Shown one piece after another: positions 11,464 through 21,694 of a stretch of DNA of 64,000 nucleotides. A program made the translations under genes and the position numbers. The notes under the pieces were generated by a model. That model was not told the DNA's origin. It searched no databases and saw nothing but the letters and a program-made list of their open reading frames with translations. Origin of the DNA: Eopsaltria australis (lineage: Eukaryota; Chordata; Aves; Passeriformes; Petroicidae); contig JAVTVJ010000833.1 in the NCBI GenBank assembly GCA_034509425.1, positions 20,901-84,900 on the forward strand, written 5' to 3'. Numbering within the stretch: the first letter of the stretch is position 1; each line of letters begins with the position of its first letter.

Positions 11464-11954
11464 ATACCCTCCCGGGAGACCCTTCTTTAACAGATATGGT
11501 TACAGCTTGTGCTAAGGTTGGGTCTGTGGAACAAAAAATGGCTGCTTTAGCAGCTGTTTTATGACCACCTAGGAAATTATATGCATGCAGACAGCAAGGG
11601 CATTTGAAAACTGATTGTAAACAGAAACAAACAGGGAAAAAGCAGAAAAGAATTGGGAATACAGGAGTTTTCTCTTGTACACAATGTGGGAAACCTGGTC
11701 ATTTTGCAAAACAATGTAAATCCAAATATCATGTAAATGGTCAATTTTTGGGAAACGCGGGAAACGGGAAGCAGGGCCTGAAGGCGGGGGCGCTCAGACA
11801 CAAACACCTTCCTCAGGGTATGCTGCCAACTCAGGGCATGCTGCCAGTGCAGGCTTACACGGCTCACCACCCCCACCCCTGCCCCCCAGGGGCCGGGGTA
11901 GGCCCCCTGTTACTCTGCGACTTGAGACAGCCAGACAACACTCTGAATTACTAA
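11464..11954 (+). pseudogene. gag: Class II (beta-like) gag, capsid end and nucleocapsid
   Basis: The frame entering from 11464 (GDPSLTDMVTACAKVG) resembles the C-terminal end of betaretroviral capsid and stops at 11562-11564. A nucleocapsid then follows. Its first zinc knuckle is damaged (CRQQGHLKTDC, one Cys missing). The second is complete: CTQCGKPGHFAKQC, the C-X2-C-X4-H-X4-C pattern. The frame ends at 11954. The 5' part of this gag is not present next to it, as expected if the gamma provirus split it. Confidence 0.75.
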
Positions 11955-13005
11955 TAGGAATTGTATTACTAGACAGAAATGGATAACTGAATTTTAATCT
12001 GTTTTCCAGTTTTTCTTGTTTTTACTTTACGCTAATGAGTGTTGAGTTCTATATCTACAGCTGAACCTTGAAGTACAGTGACCCCAGAGACAATACCACA
12101 AACCTGCATCCCTGCTCAAAGAAGGGATGGATCTGTGTACTCGCAGCTCGTAACGCTGTCTTCGGAACTCTCCCAAACTATCGCTCCTGATGTCTTCATA
12201 ACTCTGAATCACCCCTGATGTATTAATAGCTATAAATATGTTGTTAAAGTTTACATACTATTAGATTTATTAAGTTCTGTTGGGGTTAGGTGTTACGACT
12301 AGGTTCTGTGGGAGTTGGCTGCAGTTATGCATAACTATGTGTGTTATAGGAAAGATTAGGTTAAGATTACGTACATACAGTGATACGTATGCATTCTTTT
12401 AATTATCATGTTCATGGTACCATGGTCTTTTTAGTTAAAGGTAGTTGACAATGTCTGTTACTTTACAGTCTGCACAACCTGTATTATGTTTATGTAACGG
12501 TCTCCATAATTCGTTCCGGTTTAGGTAACCTTCCTAGTTGCTGTTTCTAACAGCTTTCTCATAAGATCTGTGTTAGGAAAATCCCTCCAGTTAGGGTCCT
12601 GGCTGTGGCCAAGCCTGGACTCTCCCTGGTCGGACATCTACCAACAGACCCAGGTGTTTCTGCATCCAAATCATACTTAAGTCAGGTTTGACTTAATAAT
12701 TTGAGTTTATATGAGCTGCACCCCTTTTGGGTTGGACTTGGGGACCTTGTCTGGGAGGGATCCCCCGGCCCTCACTGAAACAAGGTGCCAGCTGTTACAG
12801 ACCCTGACTGTTGGTATAGTATTCCACAATTCCATAATATATTACTCTGCTTGACAACCTTCACAAATAAAGTAATCAAGACAGATTTTCTAAACTATTA
12901 GGTCATGAAGAATCACAAAATAACGTAGATCACTTAGAAAGTTTATCACATGGGTGTTAAAAGTATTCTTATGTCTAACTATGTGTGTTTCTTACTTATT
13001 ACACT
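11955..13005 (+). other. Unassigned insert or decayed internal ERV sequence
   Basis: Protease, RT and most of integrase would be expected between nucleocapsid and the integrase tail, but no such coding is readable in this ~1 kb. It is AT-rich, and no repeat family was recognised. Either a large pol deletion or replacement by other sequence. Confidence 0.4.
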
Positions 13006-13009
13006 GCCT

Positions 13010-13359
13010 GTGACAGATGGTTGGGAATGCCATAGAAAAGCTTATGTTAATTAAAACAAAAAGGGGGAATGATAGAGGAATCCCCGCAGAGCAGACTGCA
13101 AAAAGCTTTGTATGCAATCAGTCATCTCACAGTACCTTCTGATTCTAACATTCCTATATTTTTGAAGCATTTTCTTTCTTTGCAGTCAGACGGAACAGTG
13201 AGTCTCCCTCGAGGAAAGGTGTGGGTCAGAGATTTGATTACTAACAAGTAGGAAGGTCCATGGGACCTCATCACTTGGGGGCGTGGATATGCTTGTGTCT
13301 CCACAGATACTGGAGCCCATTGGGTGCCGGCGCGGTGTGTGAGGCCGGACTTACAGTGA
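13010..13359 (+). pseudogene. pol: Class II pol, integrase C-terminal end
   Basis: The frame runs through SPQSRLQKALYAISHL, GKVWVRDLITNK, an in-frame TAG (13249-13251), then GPWDLITWGRGYACV and GAHWVPARCVRP to a stop at 13357-13359. This pattern is the C-terminal domain of betaretroviral integrase. The upstream ACAAAAAGGGGGAA at about 13056-13069 is almost the same as the polypurine tract before the 3' LTR. It is 19 bases upstream of the env ATG, the usual pol-env arrangement. Confidence 0.7.
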
Positions 13360-13378
13360 ACTCATCCCCGGGACAGCG

Positions 13379-14689
13379 ATGGATCGACCTGAAGCTTGGA
13401 TGTTAATGATTGCTATCATTTGGTCTTGCATAGAGGAAGGAAAGGCCGTGTTGCCTCCTCTGCCTCCTATGCCTGAAAATGTATGGATAACTTTAGCTCA
13501 TGCTTTGAATCAGTGTTCTATGTGTGTTTCACTTGCAACTCCACAATCTCCTTTTAAAACATGCTTAGTAGGTGTACCGCTACACAATCGCACAGAAATC
13601 AATGCGCTTGTTAATGGAACATATGCAAATGGTACAAAGCTAGCTCCAACACCTAAATTGCTTGAACCCCAAGAAGTTGATATTTTAGGATCCCTTAGAG
13701 CTTTGACTTGTGTACCTTTTAAGACTTCTCAGGCATGGTCTGGTGAGTCATCCAATGAGGTGTCACCCATCCAGCCATGGTACTCAAATGTTTCGCTTTG
13801 GTGTAATGATAGCTCAGGTGTCGCTTTTGCTTATAACCAAGTGCCAAGACAATTACGCCCGGGTTTGTTTTTAATCTGCGGGGATCACGCATGGGCTGGC
13901 CTCCTGTCCAATATGATAGGTGGACCATGCACGATTGGACGCTTGACAATGCTTGCTCCAAATCTTTCAGTGGTGGCAAACATGTCTCATTCTTTGCACC
14001 GCGGCCGAAGGGTGATTCATTCTTTGCGCCATAGGCGTCATCTTGATTCCTTTGACAAAAACTGCAAAGATGATCTAATGTTTTTGGGAAAGGGATCAAA
14101 AGTGGTTGCTTCAGTGTTTGCTCCGGGTGTTGCTGCAGCTAAAATATTGGCTACACTTGATAAATTAGGGTGCTGGCTTGCTAAACATACTAATGAAACT
14201 TCAGCAGCTTTAGCAGTATTGTTAACAGATGTTTGCTCTGTGAGGCATGTTACCTTGCAAAATTGTGCAGCCATTGATTTTTTGCTTTTAGCACATGGGC
14301 ATGGTTGTGAGGATTTTGAAGGAATGTGCTGTATGAATTTGTCAGACAAGTCAAAGTCTATCTTTGCAAATATTCAAGAGCTGCAGAATGGAGTGCAAAA
14401 ACTGAGAAAAACTGTTAGTAGGTTTGATACATGGTTTGGTGGCTGGGGCACCATTGGATGGTTCAAAGATCTGTTGAAAATGGGAAGTATAATTCTGCTT
14501 GTTGTATTTTTGTTCTTACTATTGGTGCCGTGTTTGTTGTCTTTTCTGCAAAGGGCCCTGCAGAAGTCGATAAACACTGCTTTTTTGGTAGTAAAACAAA
14601 AAGGGGGAACTGTGGGGATGGATGAAGCTGACAGCAGGCCTGAAAGCCTCTTGGAAATTGACTTAGAAGCAATCAAGATTTACCCGTGA
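13379..14689 (+). CDS. env: Intact alpharetrovirus-like envelope glycoprotein, 436 codons
   Basis: Predicted class I fusion envelope. ATG at 13379, no internal stop. Residues 7-17 form a hydrophobic signal-peptide core. The surface part is short (about 220 residues) with several N-glycosylation sites and a CSMC at 46-49. A basic cleavage site RHRR is at about 217-220. Cys 229 and Cys 265 bracket a Gly/Ala-rich internal fusion-loop-like segment, the alpharetroviral design. Then comes an immunosuppressive-type helix (AAIDFLLLAHGHG) followed by CEDFEGMCC, a full CX6CC. A Trp-rich membrane-proximal region and a membrane anchor (about 368-392) follow. The tail contains the polypurine tract (KQKGG) and its last 26 codons and stop lie in the 3' LTR. 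It is the only complete env seen; whether it is expressed is unknown. Confidence 0.9.
   Translation: MDRPEAWMLMIAIIWSCIEEGKAVLPPLPPMPENVWITLAHALNQCSMCVSLATPQSPFKTCLVGVPLHNRTEINALVNGTYANGTKLAPTPKLLEPQEVDILGSLRALTCVPFKTSQAWSGESSNEVSPIQPWYSNVSLWCNDSSGVAFAYNQVPRQLRPGLFLICGDHAWAGLLSNMIGGPCTIGRLTMLAPNLSVVANMSHSLHRGRRVIHSLRHRRHLDSFDKNCKDDLMFLGKGSKVVASVFAPGVAAAKILATLDKLGCWLAKHTNETSAALAVLLTDVCSVRHVTLQNCAAIDFLLLAHGHGCEDFEGMCCMNLSDKSKSIFANIQELQNGVQKLRKTVSRFDTWFGGWGTIGWFKDLLKMGSIILLVVFLFLLLVPCLLSFLQRALQKSINTAFLVVKQKGGTVGMDEADSRPESLLEIDLEAIKIYP
14597..14610 (+). promoter_or_regulatory. Polypurine tract of the class II ERV, inside env
   Basis: ACAAAAAGGGGGAA followed by C and then the LTR start TGTGGGG. 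It lies inside the env reading frame. Confidence 0.75.
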
Positions 14690-15045
14690 GAAAACTTCAT
14701 GAGAAAGTGAGGATGTGAAAGCTTGCAGCCACAGTGAAGGCCTCAAGGACAGCCAAGAAGATAACTGAGAAGATGTTTTGCACCCAAAGGAGGAGATGGC
14801 CTTGCTGAGGAACATCAAGAATGTACTTTTAGTGTGTAGCTAATTGCTTGTATAGCTTGTTGTATAGTGCTATGAATAATTCTTGTTTTGTAGACAGCCC
14901 TGTCGTTGTTTCTTACGCAGCCAATCATAACAAACCATGGTAGATGCAAAAAAAAAAGGTATAAAGGTACTAACACAGACTAATAAACTACTCTTTTTCT
15001 GTCCTTGGATTATTGGCGTGTCGTGTGTCCGTCTCTACTGCGACA
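14611..15045 (+). repeat. 3' LTR of the class II ERV
   Basis: Starts TGTGGGGATG right after the polypurine tract, has TATAAAG at 14960-14966 and AATAAA at 14982-14987, and ends ...CTACTGCGACA. Length ~435 bp, short as in many bird class II LTRs. The first 79 bases also encode the env C-terminus. The 5' LTR is not seen. Confidence 0.8.
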
Positions 15046-18000
15046 GGAATTCACAGCCTCCTTTTATTTAGCCCTTTGTCCAAAACCCGATAATATTTAG
15101 TTTTCTTCTAATTACATTTTTTTGGAGACTCTTCAATGCCTTTTTTTTCACACATATTTCCCTGCAAAAGAAGGAGAAACCCTTAACCATATTCCTTTAT
15201 CCACATGTGCCCTTCAAGTATGCCAGGGATGGCTGCCTCCCAGAAAGTGTTGTACCATCTTGGTCTTAAGGAGAAGATACCAAATGTTCTTACCTTTTTT
15301 TACATTGTTTATTAATAGTGAAAGATATGTAATATTAATGTCAGGGTGATTTAATCCAACCATAGCAACAAATTTTGCTACTGTCTTCCAGTTTAATACA
15401 GTGGGGGAAGAAAAGGCAGATTCTATTTCCAAGTTGTGTCAAACGTAATTTTTCAGTACATATATAAAGGAAATTATAAAAAGCAGTTACAGATTTTCTA
15501 TTTAAAGGGAAGAAGAGTGTTCTGGGTTTTTAAACTTCAGATAAAATATCTGTTTTCAGTAAACTTTGCATATTTAACATTTAAATGAAAAATATGTTTT
15601 AGCCATGGAAAAGTCATCGATTTGGCAGCAAACTTATTCTAGAAAATGGAAGAATCTTTATTCTGAAGCAGCAGTAATGCTGTTTATATTTTGTGTTGGT
15701 TTTCTTTTGAACTGAGAAATCTTGTTGATTTAAAAAATAAACCAATATTATATTTCAGTCTGCCATATTCTGCAGGCAAAAAACATCAGACTTGCAAAGT
15801 GCTGTAATCACTGGAAATAAGAAACTGGAGTTGATAAGCTTGGCTTCCCATATAATCATTTCAGGTGAATTGGTGACAGCTGAAATCAAATTCTGGGGAT
15901 GAGCAGATGTGTCTTTAAATGGCTGAGATTACTGAGTTCCTTTCCCCTCTTTTCTGTGCATGCAGACTTAAGGAGGGAAAAATATATTTTAGGGGTTTGA
16001 TAACACAGCTTTTAAAAGAAACTGTCTTTTTCATCTTTGCTTATGTTTTTGAGAAGGAGAGGGCTTTTGATTGAGAAAATAGTACAAAATCCAGCCCCCA
16101 TTTTGAAGGATACCTTCTTCCCCTCTGTTTCAAATGCTATGTCTATTTCATTTTCTTTACAGATATGTTTATTTGTAGGCCTATGTGTGTGGCATAGTGA
16201 TAAGGAGGTCCTGGTCTTCTCAATAGGCTAGAGGGCAGAGTGCTTCCACTAGAAAAAAAAATTGCTTATGGGTTTGATTTGAAGGTTTTTTATAGTTTTA
16301 ACTTTTTAATTTTTTCTCTAAGCTCCCCTCAGCTAGCAGAGAAGAATAAAGAAATTCCAGTTGTGGCAGAGCTGAGAACACACAATTTATGTTTGATATC
16401 TTTTCATTTTAGGTAGGGTGGGGTATTAATTTCTGAAGTCGGTGAAAGAGGTGGGTATGGAGGTGATAGGTTGGAAAAACTGGCTCTGGACTTAACAAGA
16501 ATCTGGGGTGAGAGGGGATGAATTAGAGAAACCTGGAAAAGGACAATAAATATTTCCTTCCAGAAAAAAAAAGAATTTTTTTCCTATGTAGAAAATCAAA
16601 GGAAATAAAAGAGGATAAAGGAGGGCTTGAGGATGGAAGCTGTGACCCAAGCACCATTAGCAACACAGTAGCTGCTCTGAACTAAATCTGCATTTCTCTT
16701 ATCCTATTAACTGGGAAGACCAGGTTATATTTACTACTTGCTCCCATTAAAGAACAGCACAGAGCAGCACCACCTCCAGATGAAGCCTCTGTGGCAAATT
16801 CTTCATGTGGTTACTGCTGTCCTCCCCTTCTTCCTCCCTGCTCAACTATGACCCAGGGAGCCCCCTTGTCCTCCTCTGCCCTGAGCTTGTCAGGGGAAGG
16901 GCAGTGCACATCCCAGCTCTGATTGCATTTAATCTTTCTTTACTGGCTCTGTGAGCACATCGTCAGGAAAGGTGGAAAAAAGCCTCTCCTCACTGAATTG
17001 AGAACTGCAAACAGGGTGGCCAGGGGAGGGAGTGTATTTTAGTGCCACCTGGGATTTAGGATGTTCAAGAAGTAGCAGAAATTTTTAGAGAGGGCTCGAC
17101 ACACACAAATGTCTTCAGCGGAGGAAAAGAACAAGTTCTTTTTCAGCTTCCTGCCTTCTACCCACAAAAAAGCTGCAGTGGGAGTGAAGATCTCTGAAAA
17201 AGATCATACCCTCCCAACCTGGAAGGACCTTGCTCATCATTTCAAAATAGAAGAGAACAACATGCCAGAGCATTCAGTTGGATTTTCAATTGTTGAAAAG
17301 CTTCACTTTCCAAGAGATTTGGTCTGGCTCTCTAGGGTTCTCTAGAGGGACTAAGAGCTCCTTATCATTTTTCAATACACCACTGGAGCTGGCAGCCATT
17401 CCTATGCACCAGGTTTCTTCTATTCTGATACACATTTATTTTATGCTTAGGATAAGGTATTAAAAATTGCCCAGCAAAGGTGTGTTGTTACACCTCACTG
17501 AGGGTAGCCCAGGGCAGAATAACAGCTTGATTCTTGCTCCAGGTAACTGAAGGGACCATGTAATTGTGCAGAGAAAGCCACAGTGGGACCAAGCCAGTAT
17601 CTCAGCCTGCAAGCCTGTGTGAGATTTAACAGCCTAATGTAGTACCTACAATGCTGCTCAGTGCCTGCCCTGTTGAGGACTGCAAGGATTGTGCTGGTGA
17701 GGAAAGTGGAAGCAGGATTAGGCCAGATGCCAAAGGCTTGTGAACCAGGATTAATATGTGCAGTCTTCTTCTACATCACCTTTAAGAGCCAAAAGGGCCA
17801 TCATGCTTATTTCTTCTCTAGTCCACCTAGAAGATATTCGAAACTGCACAGTTAAAGTTCAGCAGAATTTCTGACTCAGTCACAGACATAATTTCTCATG
17901 AACAGGCTGCGATCTGGTGAGGGCCTCTAACAGAAGATGGCTGTTCTGTCAGACTTGGATGAGAAAGCCCATCCTGATTACCCCAGGCTTGTTATGTGAG

Positions 18001-19219
18001 AATTTATAGCATATTTCCCTTGAAACAAAGAAACATGGCATGTAAGACAGCCAGAAGCTGGCAGCATTTCTCTCCCAGAGCTACTGAGTGTTATTATCTT
18101 GGAAGGCAGCACTGCCATCTGGGGATGAAAAAACAATATTTCAGTCACAGTTCAGCTCCTGTCTCAGGAGGGGGGTGGTGGTGGAAACACGGAAAAATAA
18201 ATAGAAGCCTGCAGTAGCTCACAATGGTTTTCTTACAGTATACATGAATCAACAATCCCCTCTTGGATTATTCCTCTCAAATTGCTTTGCATTATTTTTC
18301 CCTTTAATACAAAGGTTCTACCCTTCAATAAGCATAAGTGGGGTCTTGCCTTTTTAATGTTTGTATCATTTAACAACTGGCTACATGGTGCAAATGCTCT
18401 GCAATGAATTCCCTGTAATTCCTTGAATTACAGTATTATTCCTTTTTTACTCACTTATACCAGTAAACAAGGGAATAAGTGATTTGCTGAGCCCAGCTAA
18501 TAAACTGTTCTGGAGGCCAGTCTGCAGTCTTTGAAATTCACAACAAATAATGCAGACATTACCATACCCATATCTTTTGACATCCTACTGAGTCTACTGC
18601 CATTTTCTCTACACACAGCATTTATTCTGAAACACGTGCCTTATTCCTGGGAAAATTGCTGTCCTTTCTTCCATCTCATCTAGATCTGTCAGGATTTCCT
18701 TCTGTTTCACTAAGAGGGAAATTTCTGCACATATTTACATAGCTAATTATTTCTCTGATCTTGCCTAAAATCCATGTAGAATATAGAGCTGGCAGTCTTA
18801 AAGAAAACCCACAACCTCATAAACGCACAACCCCCTCTAGATCCAATAGTCAGCAATGTGATTTTGAAACACAGAGTTTTAAAAATTAGGATTTTAAGCA
18901 AAGGTTAGTATTGTTGAAATTAGTTAAAATAGATTTAATAAGGAAACCCAGCTGGAGTTAATTAAAAAAATAATGATTAGCTAAAGAATTAGGTTTGAAG
19001 TAAGTTTTAAAGTGTAGGTAACTGTTTGTCATTTTATATTTGCTCATCTGTGCTTGTAATGAGAAACAGAAAACACTGATTAATAGATCTAAAGAAATGT
19101 AGACAATTACTAATTTTTCTATTTGAATAACCATTGAAGAGGAATGAAGGGAGGAACTGGAGGTTCCCCAAAGGTAATTTGTATTGTCAAAAACCAGAAA
19201 GGCAGAAAGGTCAAAGCGA
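15046..19219. other. Host-like sequence, no gene recognised
   Basis: AT-rich, single-copy-looking sequence. The longest frames are under 80 codons, lack family motifs and are scattered on both strands. Could be intergenic or intronic. Confidence 0.5.
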
Positions 19220-19224
19220 GGAAG

Positions 19225-19927
19225 TGTCATGAATGGATGTGGGAGTTAAATATCAGTCCTTGCCTCCTGCCCAGGCCTTGGCAGTAGGTAGTAACCTTAT
19301 TGAGGTAACCAGCACCCCAAAACCCACTCTCGTGTATAAGCTCTTTTAATGATGACTGATACTGTCTATTATAGAAGGAATCATTTATTAATAGACAGGG
19401 AAACTAACAAATATAAGACTTAAAAGCAAACCAATACTACACAGGAATAAAACAAAAAGAAAGACTACTAGTAAATAACATACAGTGTGCACGAGAATGG
19501 TAGCTTTTTCAGTTACAGCTAGCGAAGAAATAGTATAAGCTTAGGATTCAATGTATCTTAACGTCCACTTTGTTGGTGCAGCACATCGAGATCCTTTCTC
19601 TCAATCCCCGGGGAAGTAACCACGAAGCCTGCGTCCAGACTTCAGGGAGAAGCTTCAAACACTTTTAGGGTGTGAGAGACTTCTGCCCCAGTGTTAGCTC
19701 GTGTATCTTTTATAGTGTAAAACCATGGCTCTTAAGTCAGTAATTTTTCTTTTATCTCTCCTTCCATCAACTCTGCAGACTAAGATGTTAATTCTTAGCT
19801 GAGGCTTGAGCCCTCTGGCACCAGAGATGACCCCTGCTGGGCCTTTGAGCCCTTGGGTTATCTCTTTATGCACCCGTTATCTGTGGCACACAGGAGGAGG
19901 ATGTAGTGGGGTAAACGCCCTGCCACA
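19225..19927 (-). repeat. Solo LTR with 5-bp duplication
   Basis: Plus-strand ends TGTCATGAATGG and CCCTGCCACA are flanked by GGAAG on both sides (19220-19224 and 19928-19932). On the minus strand a TATA box (CTATAAAAG) lies near 19710 and AATAAA near 19390. The family is not otherwise present in the window. The 5-bp duplication suggests class III. Confidence 0.75.
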
Positions 19928-20104
19928 GGAAGAGGAGTTTTACTTCATCATTCTCGCCCTCCCCTCAAATTATATGACCACTGACTCAATTTAAAGAACA
20001 AACCACACACGCTTAATAACTATTCAGCTAATTACCATATGAAGCAGGGAATGAGAGGTATCAATGTGATAAATGTGTACTTGTATTTTGAATATTCAGA
20101 ACTT

Positions 20105-20240
20105 TTGTAGATAAATAGACTTTGTATTGCTCTGTGCTTTTGCCCTGCATGTTAGGGAACTATCCCATGCAGCTGCCCGGCGCTGAAATAAACATACGCT
20201 TTCTAACAACCCTGTTAGAGAGTCTTTCTCCGTCTCAAGT
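20105..20240 (+). repeat. Possible LTR fragment (R-U5-like)
   Basis: CGCTGAAATAAACATACGC followed by CTTTCTCCGTCTC has the look of an LTR poly(A) signal and U5 end. No matching start or target-site duplication was found, so the borders are a guess. Confidence 0.35.
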
Positions 20241-20767
20241 TAGGTATTGATATTAGATCAATATTCATATTTTAGTAAATAAATTTATCAAGAATTATTA
20301 TCTGCTGGCATGTAGCCAGCTGCTTCTGATATCCTGAATTGCCTGTGTGTTTTCTGTATATGTGTGTTCATATCAAGTGTGATGACATTAGAGGCATAAG
20401 CTGACCTGAGACCACACAGGGGCCAGAAGGGTGACTCCTGTTCCCTCTCTGCCCTTAACCTTGTGCTTCCATCCTTTCATTGAGTTGGCTCAGCCAAACA
20501 AATTGACCTTGCTGAAAAATTTGTGCTTGTTTTTTTTTTAAATTTTCTGAGATGAAGGTTAATCTTCAGCCAGATCTGATCCCTGTGAACACTGGCACAA
20601 GGTAAAAGTGAGATCCTGCAGTTAAAATTACTATTTTGAGAGATGGTACAAGATATGTATCTGCTTTCACTGAGCATAGAACCACATCCTCCCACATGCA
20701 GTTTACAAATCTAATAACTGAGTCATATCTGAGGTATCATGTTTAAGTCCAGAACAGTATACCATGA

Positions 20768-21689
20768 TGTCCTGGTTTGAAAGACAGGTGTCTGTTAAGG
20801 AAGGTAGGAACCTCCCTTGGAATGGGAAACTGTAGCCCCTCTCTTTCTGAATTATTATAAATTTGAAATCAAGAGGCTTTCAGGCAAAGATATGGGAATA
20901 GGAATAACAGTTTTTTTACTAATATCTAAAACAAAACTAACAAATAACAACAGCTATGGTGTTAACCAAGAAATAGAACCAGAAACCTTGTGGCAGCCTG
21001 CTTGGCTTCAGGCACCTTTCCCCTTTGGTGCAGTTCCAGTCACAGCCTGAAGGGGGCGCTCTGGGTGTGATGATTCCCCGGTGGCTGCAGGGGGCGCTCT
21101 GGTGTGAGCTCAGGTAGCACACGGAAATGGCGGCCGCCCGAGGCATGGAGGGATGGAGGAGAGCCTTTGTTTCACAGACCCTCGGGGGGCGGCTGGTGTC
21201 GGTGCCGTAGCAGGATCCCCAGACACAGGGAGCTGGGACAGCAGGAGGTCCCGGCATGCAGGGGGAGCCCCGCTACAATGTAGCAAGAAACTCGGCGCGG
21301 CGTGGAGGAGCGGGGGAGAGACAGGCTGGTGGCAGGCAGCTTGTCTCCTGATGGGGCAGAGAGAAAAAAAACAGCAGACAGACCGGCAGCTCCGTGCTGG
21401 CTTCTCAGGAGTCGTGGGTTCAGCAGACAGCAGCTCCAACCGTCCAGCTCCGAGGGTCCTGAGCAAGAGAGTGCCCTCCCCCCACCCTTGCTTTTTCAGT
21501 CTCCAAAATCTTGTGTTGTCAGGCCCTGCTTCCATGGGAGGGTTTCTGCCCCACCCTGCCAAGGAGAAAGGCCCTAGCCTTGGTGCTTTGTTCTCTTAAG
21601 TACTCAGCTATTAGTCCAGTCATTAGCAACCCATGGGAGAAAAATTCCTTAGAAAAGAAAACCAAAAAAACTAAATCCAAACTCCAACA
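20768..21689 (-). repeat. Solo LTR, ERVL-A family
   Basis: Runs from TGTCCTGG to ACTCCAACA on the plus strand and matches the ERVL-A LTRs at both ends and throughout. Perfect 5-bp target-site duplication CATGA (20763-20767 and 21690-21694). Carries a single copy of the ~37-bp element that is expanded in the LTR at 57407. Confidence 0.9.
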
Positions 21690-21694
21690 CATGA

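Noticed and set aside
13056..13069. Second LTR start after the polypurine-like ACAAAAAGGGGGAA
   Set aside because: It continues as integrase coding sequence, not LTR, and the same run is explained as part of pol.
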